NCBI RefSeq assembly: GCF_018760365.1
Contig: NZ_JAHIAB010000002.1
Span: 62,001 to 126,000 of the forward strand
DNA: 64,000 bases
Source of the DNA: Pseudooceanicola endophyticus
GTDB lineage: Bacteria; Pseudomonadota; Alphaproteobacteria; Rhodobacterales; Rhodobacteraceae
Direction of reading: 5' to 3'
Positions 57,900 through 64,000 of this stretch are shown here, in pieces. A program made the translations under genes and the position numbers. The first letter of the stretch is position 1; every line of letters begins with the position of its first letter. The notes beneath the pieces are model-generated. The model ran no database searches. It saw only the letters and a program-made list of their open reading frames with translations, and was not told where the DNA came from.

Positions 57900-57974
57900 T
57901 GGCAGCCCGTAGGGGAGTCGAACCCCTCTTTCCAGGTTGAAAACCTGGCGTCCTAACCGATAGACGAACGGGCC
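57900..57974 (-). tRNA. tRNA-Glu (UUC), copy 1
   Basis: Same 75-base sequence with anticodon TTC. First in the direction of transcription; the promoter should lie in 57975-58090, downstream of the recJ stop. Confidence 0.95.
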
Positions 57975-58090
57975 GCGCTTGGCGTGAGGCGGGTTCTATG
58001 GAAACCCGCGAGACTTCGCAAGAGGATTTTTCACGCCCGGCACATTTTTTTGCAACTTTCCTATTTTCGGGGCAAGTCCCTGAAAAACAG

Positions 58091-59836
58091 TCACTTCTCG
58101 GTTGCCGGTGCGGCATCCTCCAGGCGCAGCTGAACGGACTTGCGCCCATTCCATTCATTGATCTCCAGACGGCCCGCCAGGTGGAAGGGCTGGCCGTTGT
58201 GATTGTCGAGCGCCGGGCCCAGCGGGCCGTCGAAGGCGCCGAAGCAGATCGCCTCGATCCGTCCGCCCATGCCGTCGGAGAAGGCGATCTTGAGGTGGCT
58301 GTCGCCGATCCGGCGGGTGAAGCTCAGCCTTTGCGAGGGGAAGGCGAAGCGCGGCGCGGGGGCGGAAGCGCCATAGGGTCCGGCCTGGTCGAGCTGGTCG
58401 ATCAACTCGGGCGTCGCAGCGCCCGGCATCAGCAGCGCGTCGACCTTGAGGTCCGCCGGACCCGCCGTTCCTGCGCCCTGTTTCGCCAGCAGCTCCGACA
58501 GCCGCGCCATGGCGGCGTCCAGCTTGTCCCGCTCGACCGTCAGACCTGCGGCCATCTTGTGGCCGCCGCCCTTCACCAGCAGCCCCTCGGCGGCCAGCTT
58601 GTGGACCGAGGCCCCCAGATCCACGCCCGAGACCGAGCGCCCCGAGCCCTTGCCCTCGGCCCCGTCGAAGCCGATCACCACGGCGGGGCGGTTGGTGGCC
58701 TCCTTCAGGCGCGAGGCGACGATGCCGACGACGCCGGGGTGCCAGCCTTCACCTGCCGCCCAGACCAGCGGTGCGTCCAGTCCGCGCTCCTCCGCCTGGG
58801 CCAGGGCTGCGGCGCGCACGGCGGCCTCGATCTCGCGGCGTTCGGTGTTCAGTTCGTCCAGCCGGTCGGCGAGGGCCTGGGCCTCGGCGGGATCGCGGGT
58901 CGCCAGCAGGCGCGCGCCCAGGTCCGCCTGGCCGATCCGGCCCCCGGCATTGACGCGTGGCCCCAGCAGGAAGCCCAGGTGGTAGGCGGCGGGGGCCGAG
59001 GTCAGCCGCGCCACGTCCGACAGGGCGACCAGCCCGGGGCGTTCGCGCCGTGCCATGATCTTAAGTCCCTGGCGCACCAGCGCCCGGTTGACGCCGATCA
59101 GCGGGGCCACGTCGGCGACGGTCGCCAGGGCCACCAGGTCCAGCAGCGAAATCAGGTCCGGGCCCTGCGCACCGGCCTCGCGCATCTGGCGGTTCGCCTC
59201 GACCAGCATCAGGAAGACCACCCCGGCGGCGCAGAGATGGCCAAGCGCGCCATCCTCGTCCTGGCGGTTCGGGTTCACCACGGCCACGCAGTCGGGCAGG
59301 GTCTCGCCGCCCAGGTGGTGATCCAGGATCATCACGTCGCAGCCCGCCGCCGCGACAGGTTCATGAGAGAGCGTGCCGCAATCGACGCAGATGATCAGGT
59401 CATGCTTGCGGCCAAGGGCCTGCATGGCGGGCACGTTCGGCCCGTAGCCCTCGTCGATCCTGTCGGGAATGTAGAGCGTGGCCTCGCGGCCCATCCGGCC
59501 CAGCCAGTCGATCAGCAGCGCGGCGGAAGAGCCGCCATCGACATCGTAATCGGCGAAGATCGCGATCCGCTGGCGTTCCCGCAGGGCGGTCAGGAAGCGC
59601 GCGGCGGCGGTCTCCATGTCGCGCAGGCTGCGCGGATCGGGCATCAGGTGGCGCAGTTGCGGCGAGAGGAACTCCTCCACCGCGCCTTCGGCCACGCCGC
59701 GCCGCGCCAGCACACGCGCCAGGGGCAGCGGGATGTGGTCGCTCTGGACAAGGGCTTCGGAAAGACGCTCGACCTCGGGGGCGGGGCCAAGCCAGCGCCG
59801 CCCGGTGAGGGAGCTTTCGACATCAAGAAAGGCCAT
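58091..59836 (-). CDS. recJ: Single-stranded-DNA-specific 5'-3' exonuclease RecJ
   Basis: 581 residues, normal RecJ length. DHH phosphoesterase motifs: IFADYDVDGGSSAALL (motif I), VDCGTLS (II), ILDHH (III), and DHHA1 signature GGGHKMAAGL, followed by an OB-like C-terminal domain (KIAFSDGMGGRIEAI). Motif I has DVDGGSSA in place of the more common DADGxTS, still with both metal-binding Asp residues. Acts in recombination and mismatch repair in the cytoplasm. GGGAGG is ahead of ATG 59836. It follows hom after a 145-base gap holding a hairpin. Confidence 0.95.
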   Translation of the reverse strand: MAFLDVESSLTGRRWLGPAPEVERLSEALVQSDHIPLPLARVLARRGVAEGAVEEFLSPQLRHLMPDPRSLRDMETAAARFLTALRERQRIAIFADYDVDGGSSAALLIDWLGRMGREATLYIPDRIDEGYGPNVPAMQALGRKHDLIICVDCGTLSHEPVAAAGCDVMILDHHLGGETLPDCVAVVNPNRQDEDGALGHLCAAGVVFLMLVEANRQMREAGAQGPDLISLLDLVALATVADVAPLIGVNRALVRQGLKIMARRERPGLVALSDVARLTSAPAAYHLGFLLGPRVNAGGRIGQADLGARLLATRDPAEAQALADRLDELNTERREIEAAVRAAALAQAEERGLDAPLVWAAGEGWHPGVVGIVASRLKEATNRPAVVIGFDGAEGKGSGRSVSGVDLGASVHKLAAEGLLVKGGGHKMAAGLTVERDKLDAAMARLSELLAKQGAGTAGPADLKVDALLMPGAATPELIDQLDQAGPYGASAPAPRFAFPSQRLSFTRRIGDSHLKIAFSDGMGGRIEAICFGAFDGPLGPALDNHNGQPFHLAGRLEINEWNGRKSVQLRLEDAAPATEK

Positions 59837-59925
59837 CGGCCTGCCTCCCTGGTCGTGAGAATGCAGTCAGGCGACGCGGGCCAGGGGCGCAAGGCCCGCT
59901 CCGCGCCGCCGGACGGAAGAGATGC

Positions 59926-59971
59926 GGGTGCGGGGCCTGCCGGTGCAACCGGCACGTTGCCCCCCGCACCC
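59926..59971 (-). terminator. Two-tier hairpin after hom
   Basis: Outer arms GGGTGCGGGG (59926-59935) and CCCCGCACCC (59962-59971) are perfect; an inner hairpin GCCGGT-GCA-ACCGGC lies within (59939-59953). It sits 11 bases after the hom stop. Without a T-run it may attenuate rather than end transcription into recJ. Confidence 0.6.
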
Positions 59972-59981
59972 CGGCGGTCAT

Positions 59982-61283
59982 TCAGACCGACTCGATGCGC
60001 AGCGCGACGGGTTCGCCCTCGACCACGCCGGTCTTCGCCATGCCCGCCAGCGCCAGGTCCAGATCGGCGCGCTGCACCTTGTGGGTGACGATCAGCACCG
60101 GGGCGGTGCCGTTGGCATGGTCGTACTGGCGCATCCGGTGGATCGAGACCCCGGCTTCGCCAAGAACGGCGGCGACCTTGGCCAGCGCGCCCGGCTTGTC
60201 CTGCAGCGCCATGCGCAGATAGAAGGGCGCCGGCGTCATCGAGATGGCCGCCTCGGCCGCGCTCAGCGTCTCGGCGGGCTGGCCGAAGACCGGCAGGCGG
60301 AAGCCGCGGGCAATGTCGCACAGATCGCTCAGCACCGCGGAGGCGGTCGGGCCTTCGCCCGCGCCGGGGCCACGCAGCACGATCTGGCCGACGCTGTCGC
60401 CTTCCAGCACCACCATGTTGGTGCCGCCCTCAAGCTGCCCGAGCGGCGAGGAAGAGGGCACCAGGCAGGGCGCCATGCGCTGTTCCAGCCCGCGTCCGGT
60501 CATCTGGCTGACACCCAGCAGCTTGATGCGATAGCCCATGTCCTCGGCGGCGCGGATGTCCTCGATGGTGATGCGGCCGATGCCTTCCAGCTCCATCCCG
60601 TCGAAGCAGACCTTGGTGCCGAAGGCGATCGCGGCCAGCAGCGCCAGCTTGTGACCGGCATCGATGCCGCCGACGTCGAGGTTCGGATCGGCCTCCAGAT
60701 AGCCCAGGTCCGAGGCTTCCTGGAACACCACGTCATAGGGCAGGCCGGCGCTCTGCATCCGGGTCAGGATGTAGTTGCAGGTGCCGTTCATCACGCCCAT
60801 GACGCGGGTGATGTTGTTGCCCGCCAGACCCTCGGTCAGGGCTTTCACCACGGGGATGCCCCCGGCGACGGCGGCTTCAAAGCGGATCACGCGGCCATGG
60901 GCCTCGGCCAGTTCGGCCAGCGCCTGACCATGGATCGCCAGCATCGCCTTGTTGGCGGTGACGACATCCTTGCCGGCCTTCAGCGCCGCTTCGGTCGCGG
61001 CCTTCGCCGGGCCGTCCGAGCCGCCCATCAGTTCGACGAAGACGTCGATGTCGTCGCGGGTGGCCAGGGCGACGGGATCGTCCTCCCAGGCGTAGCCCTC
61101 CAGCGGCACGCCGCGATCCTTGCCCCGGTTGCGGGCGGAGACGGCCGTGACGGTCACGGCCCGACCGGTCCGCATGGTAATCATCTCGGCCTCCCTGCGC
61201 AGGATCTTCAACACGCCGACACCGACGGTGCCGAGGCCGGCAATCCCCAGACGAAGGGGTGCAGGGCGCTGAGGCAGGCTCAT
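59982..61283 (-). CDS. hom: Homoserine dehydrogenase
   Basis: 433 residues, monofunctional type. NAD(P)-binding GIAGLGTVGVGVLKIL near residue 10, catalytic region ELMGG, TANKAML, AAVAGGIPVVKAL, NGTCNYILTRM and the Asp/Lys segment LGYLEADPNLDVGGIDAGHKL. The C-terminal ACT domain (about 355-433: YLRMALQDKPGALAKVAAVL) suggests feedback by threonine. It makes homoserine for threonine and methionine. GGAGATC precedes two adjacent ATG codons (61286, 61283); the second has the better spacing. Confidence 0.96.
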   Translation of the reverse strand: MSLPQRPAPLRLGIAGLGTVGVGVLKILRREAEMITMRTGRAVTVTAVSARNRGKDRGVPLEGYAWEDDPVALATRDDIDVFVELMGGSDGPAKAATEAALKAGKDVVTANKAMLAIHGQALAELAEAHGRVIRFEAAVAGGIPVVKALTEGLAGNNITRVMGVMNGTCNYILTRMQSAGLPYDVVFQEASDLGYLEADPNLDVGGIDAGHKLALLAAIAFGTKVCFDGMELEGIGRITIEDIRAAEDMGYRIKLLGVSQMTGRGLEQRMAPCLVPSSSPLGQLEGGTNMVVLEGDSVGQIVLRGPGAGEGPTASAVLSDLCDIARGFRLPVFGQPAETLSAAEAAISMTPAPFYLRMALQDKPGALAKVAAVLGEAGVSIHRMRQYDHANGTAPVLIVTHKVQRADLDLALAGMAKTGVVEGEPVALRIESV

Positions 61284-61394
61284 CATGATCTCCAGATTGA
61301 TTGCGGATCTTCGAGGCATGGGCCTAGCGTCTTACGCGAAGTCTTGCAACGCGGCTTTTGCCGGATCGGCAGGACGACCCCGCGCGCGGGAGCC

Positions 61395-61673
61395 TCAGCC
61401 CGCCACTTCGGTGGCGCGCAGCGCGGCGGCGCGGGCCTTCAGCCGGGCGGCGCGCGCCAGCAGCGCCTGGTCGTCCTGCTCCGCGATCCGTGTCGGGGCG
61501 TCGGCCCGGGCCAGGATCTGTCCCTCGGGGACAAGGTCGGGATAGGGGGTGGCCGCGTCCAGCGTCAGGTTCGGGTTGTCGAAGCTGGAGGGCGTGCCGC
61601 AGGCCGCCAGCCCCAGCAGCAGCAGGGCGGGCAGCAGGCACCGGCGGGCGCGAGGGGCGGAAACGGCTGTCAT
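61395..61673 (-). CDS. Small putative lipoprotein
   Basis: 92 residues. A hydrophobic signal with a clear lipobox, LLLLGLAAC, is followed by GTPSSFDNPNLTLDAATPYP and an Ala/Arg-rich helical end (EQDDQALLARAARLKARAAAL). No named family recognised. AAGGGC is close to the chosen ATG 61673; ATG 61682 is another candidate. Lies between pirin and hom on the same strand. Confidence 0.7.
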   Translation of the reverse strand: MTAVSAPRARRCLLPALLLLGLAACGTPSSFDNPNLTLDAATPYPDLVPEGQILARADAPTRIAEQDDQALLARAARLKARAAALRATEVAG

Positions 61674-61720
61674 GCCCTTCATTTGGCGCGGAACCGCAGC
61701 CACGGCAAGCCCGCTTCGAC

Positions 61721-62632
61721 CTAGTGGGCGGGCTTGATGAATGTGCCGTTGCGCAGTTCCTTCATCGCCTGGCGCAGTTCCGCCTGCGTGTTCATGACGA
61801 TCGGGCCGTGCCAGGCCACCGGCTCCTGGATCGGCGCGCCCGAGATCAGCAGGAAACGCAGCCCGCGCGGCCCCGCCTGCACCTTCACCTCGTCGCCGGT
61901 GCCGAAGCGCACCAGCGTACGGTTGCCGGACATGTCGCGGATATTGACCTCTTCGCCCATCACCTCCTTCTCCAGCAGCACGCCGGAGGGGCGGGAGGCA
62001 TCGGCGAAGGCGCCTTCCCCCTCGAAGATATAGGCAAAGGCGCGGCGGTAGGTGTCGACCTTGAAGGTCTTTGTCACCCCCGCCGGCACGGTGATGTCGA
62101 GGAACTGCGGATCGGCGGCGATGCCGTCGACCGGGCCGGTGCGGCCCCAGAAACTGCCGATCACGATGCGCACCCGGGTGCCGTCATCGTCGATCACTTC
62201 GGGAATTTCCTTGCCGGCGACATCCTGGTAGCGCGGCGCGGTCATCTTCAGCGCGCCCGGCAGGTTTGCCCAGAGCTGGAAACCGTGCATCTGCCCGTTG
62301 AGGTTCCCCTTCGGCATCTCCTGATGCAGGATGCCCGACCCGGCGGTCATCCACTGCACGTCGCCGGCGCCCAGCAGCCCGGTGTTGCCCAGCGAATCCG
62401 AATGTTCGACCGTCCCCGAAAGGACATAGGTGATCGTTTCGATGCCGCGATGGGGGTGCCAGGGAAAGCCCGCCTGGTACATCGCCGGATGATCGTTGCG
62501 GAAATCGTCCAGCATCAGGAAGGGATCCAGCTCTTCGGGATCGGAGAAGCCGAAGGCGCGGTGCAGATGCACGCCGGCACCTTCCATCGTGGGCTGGGCG
62601 CGGCGGGTCTCGAGGGTGGGGCGAAGGGACAT
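61721..62632 (-). CDS. Pirin family protein
   Basis: 303 residues, two cupin halves. The N-terminal metal site is visible: FPWHPHRGIETITYVLSG, then LGAGDVQWMTAGSGILHQE, giving the three His and one Glu typical of pirins. C-terminal cupin: FAYIFEGEGAFA and VAWHGPIVMNT. Some pirins have quercetin dioxygenase activity or modulate metabolism; role here open. AGGAG lies before ATG 62632. Confidence 0.93.
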   Translation of the reverse strand: MSLRPTLETRRAQPTMEGAGVHLHRAFGFSDPEELDPFLMLDDFRNDHPAMYQAGFPWHPHRGIETITYVLSGTVEHSDSLGNTGLLGAGDVQWMTAGSGILHQEMPKGNLNGQMHGFQLWANLPGALKMTAPRYQDVAGKEIPEVIDDDGTRVRIVIGSFWGRTGPVDGIAADPQFLDITVPAGVTKTFKVDTYRRAFAYIFEGEGAFADASRPSGVLLEKEVMGEEVNIRDMSGNRTLVRFGTGDEVKVQAGPRGLRFLLISGAPIQEPVAWHGPIVMNTQAELRQAMKELRNGTFIKPAH

Positions 62633-62790
62633 GGCTACTCCTGTCGGGGCTGCCCTGAAGGTAGGCGGTCGCGGCGGTTTCGGGAAGGGTGTGCACGCCT
62701 GCGCCGGGTCGGGAAGGCCTGCGCGCAAATGCACATCTCGCCTTCCCGCTGCCGCTGCGCTATGCGCGGGGAAGCAGAGGAGGGGAGCCC

Positions 62791-63273
62791 ATGGCAGAAC
62801 AAGAGATCATCGCCCGGATCGGGGTCAGCGCCGGACGCCGCGTCTTCGGCATTGCCGTGCTGGCGGTGCTGGCGGTGGCGATGCTGTGGCTGGGGCTGCG
62901 CCCCGAGGCCACGGTCTTCACGCTGCGACTGCTGATGATCGTGCTGGGGGTCCTGGTGGGGCTGGCGGCCTGGGCGATGGCGCGGGCAACCGGTCGGGCG
63001 CTGGAGCTGACGCCGGAGGTGCTGCGCGACAGCAGCGGCCACGTGCTGGCCCATGTGGCCGAGATCGAATCCGTCGATCGCGGCGCCTTCGCCTTCAAGC
63101 CCTCGAACGGTTTCCTGCTGAAGCTGGCGCGTCCGGGCGGGCGGCGCTTCCTGCCAGGGCTTTACTGGCAGGTCGGGCGCCGGGTCGGGGTGGGCGGCGT
63201 GCTGCGCGCCTCCGAGACCAAGCTGGTGGCGGACCGCCTGTCGATCCTTCTGGCGGAACGCGGCGCGAAGTGA
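62791..63273 (+). CDS. Hypothetical membrane protein, PH-like
   Basis: 160 residues, GGAGGGGAG upstream of ATG 62791. Two membrane helices at about 18-36 and 42-60, then a cytoplasmic part (about 65-155) of short strands: LELTPEVLRDSSGHVLAHVA, IESVDRGAFAFKPSNGFLLK, GLYWQVGRRVGVGG, LVADRLSILL. This looks like the small PH-like YdbS/YcxB domain family. Function unknown. It precedes the glutamate dehydrogenase by 71 bases, including a T-rich stretch that may end its transcript. Confidence 0.75.
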   Translation: MAEQEIIARIGVSAGRRVFGIAVLAVLAVAMLWLGLRPEATVFTLRLLMIVLGVLVGLAAWAMARATGRALELTPEVLRDSSGHVLAHVAEIESVDRGAFAFKPSNGFLLKLARPGGRRFLPGLYWQVGRRVGVGGVLRASETKLVADRLSILLAERGAK

Positions 63274-63344
63274 TGCACGATTAAGTTGTTTTTTCCTCTT
63301 TTTGCGCCATCCTGAGAGGTGGAGGAAATCGAGGGAGGAACCCC

Positions 63345-64000
63345 ATGCAACCCGTGGGAAAAGCTGGCTTTCGCCAGAACGTCGACCTGATGTTCAACCG
63401 GGCCGTGGCGCTGATGGATCTGCCCCCCGGCCTGGAGGAGAAGATCCGCGTCTGCAACGCCACCTACACCGTGCGCTTCGGCGTGCGGCTGCGCGGCCAG
63501 ATGCACACCTTTACCGGCTACCGGTCGGTCCATTCCGAACATATGGAGCCGGTGAAGGGCGGCATCCGCTACGCGCTTTCGGTCAACCAGGACGAGGTCG
63601 AGGCGCTGGCGGCGCTGATGACCTACAAATGCGCGCTGGTGGAGGCGCCCTTCGGCGGCTCCAAGGGCGGGCTCTGCATCGATCCGCGCGACTGGGAGGA
63701 GGAGGAGCTGGAGCGCATCACCCGCCGCTTCGCCTACGAGCTGATCAAGCGCGACATGATCCATCCGGCGCAGAACGTGCCCGCCCCCGACATGGGCACC
63801 GGAGAGCGCGAGATGGCCTGGATCGCCGACCAGTATGCGCGGATGAACACCACCGACATCAATGCCCGCGCCTGCGTCACCGGCAAGCCGCCCAATGCCG
63901 GGGGTATCGCCGGTCGGGTCGAGGCGACCGGGCGCGGTGTGCAATACGCCCTGAGGGAATTCTTCCGCGGCCCCGAGGACGTGAAGAAGGCCGGTCTGGA
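63345..64000 (+). CDS. Glu/Leu/Phe/Val dehydrogenase (glutamate dehydrogenase), 3' partial
   Basis: 218 codons are visible before the window ends. The start MQPVGKAGFRQNVDLMFNRA is preceded by GGGAGGAA. Conserved parts: EHMEPVKGGIRYA with substrate Lys, YKCALVEAPFGGSKGGL with the catalytic Lys, NVPAPDMGTGEREMAWI and, near the edge, VEATGRGVQYALRE leading into the NAD(P)-binding domain. This fits glutamate dehydrogenase; other amino-acid dehydrogenases of the family cannot be fully excluded without the rest. Confidence 0.92.
   Translation, partial: MQPVGKAGFRQNVDLMFNRAVALMDLPPGLEEKIRVCNATYTVRFGVRLRGQMHTFTGYRSVHSEHMEPVKGGIRYALSVNQDEVEALAALMTYKCALVEAPFGGSKGGLCIDPRDWEEEELERITRRFAYELIKRDMIHPAQNVPAPDMGTGEREMAWIADQYARMNTTDINARACVTGKPPNAGGIAGRVEATGRGVQYALREFFRGPEDVKKAGL

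Noticed and set aside
57700..57974. Regular 100-base periodicity as a repeat array
   Set aside because: Each unit folds as a complete tRNA-Glu; the spacers are ordinary intergenic sequence.
59644..60321. Minus-strand frame between hom and recJ as a possible glpX
   Set aside because: It is an out-of-frame shadow of hom and the start of recJ; no fructose-bisphosphatase motif.

Overview
The window is about 64 kb of dense, very GC-rich chromosomal DNA from an alphaproteobacterium, most likely Rhodobacteraceae. This is inferred from base composition, the tRNA-Glu sequence, the gene content (hom, recJ, pirin, dimethylglycine-dehydrogenase-like FAD enzyme) and ordinary Shine-Dalgarno sites. Long antisense ORFs occur opposite nearly every gene because of the GC content and were ignored. 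No phage, insertion sequence, rRNA or CRISPR was seen.

Layout. 1-10.5 kb: end of a folate-linked FAD demethylase-like gene, an MFS exporter with divergent LysR regulator, PQQ glucose dehydrogenase, a patatin-like lipase and a Tat-exported OpgG/OpgD-type glucan protein. 10.8-21.2 kb: signalling genes: MHYT-GGDEF-EAL, AbrB-family transporter, CheB-CheR-PAS fusion, a small receiver protein whose start sits behind a poly-C tract, a hybrid kinase and an EAL protein with a degenerate GGDEF. 21.6-23.6 kb: a type-I-secreted GH16 glucanase with RTX repeats and a RidA protein.

24.1-38.2 kb is the most striking part: eleven co-directional genes, mostly overlapping by 1-4 bases. The first four form a regulatory block (REC-PP2C phosphatase, STAS antagonist, RsbW-like kinase, hybrid kinase with HPt). 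The next seven look like a polysaccharide assembly line: DUF3131 protein, acyltransferase-3, cellulose-synthase-like GT2, second DUF3131 protein, peptidoglycan-binding-like protein, small outer-membrane barrel, secreted esterase. I read it as an uncharacterised acylated-glucan system driven by a partner switch.

38-43.5 kb: BenE transporter with a divergent XRE-cupin regulator and a clear palindromic operator, a decayed stretch, a DUF188 protein, and a DEAD-box helicase with a 17-residue repeat tail. 43.7-51.8 kb: a glycosyltransferase operon (small membrane protein, two GT2-fold proteins lacking DxD, one GT4), a hybrid kinase paired with a cysteine-free SUOX-like periplasmic protein, and a LuxR-type response regulator. 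The same dyad, CCTATCC-N4-GGAT(A/G)GG or close to it, lies upstream of all three transcription units, suggesting one regulon.

51.8-64 kb: an outer-membrane protein, a YeiH exporter with a divergent LysR, an EmrB-type exporter, an aldose-epimerase-like gene followed by a long palindromic element, three near-identical tRNA-Glu(UUC) genes, recJ, hom, a small lipoprotein, pirin, a small membrane protein and the start of a glutamate dehydrogenase.
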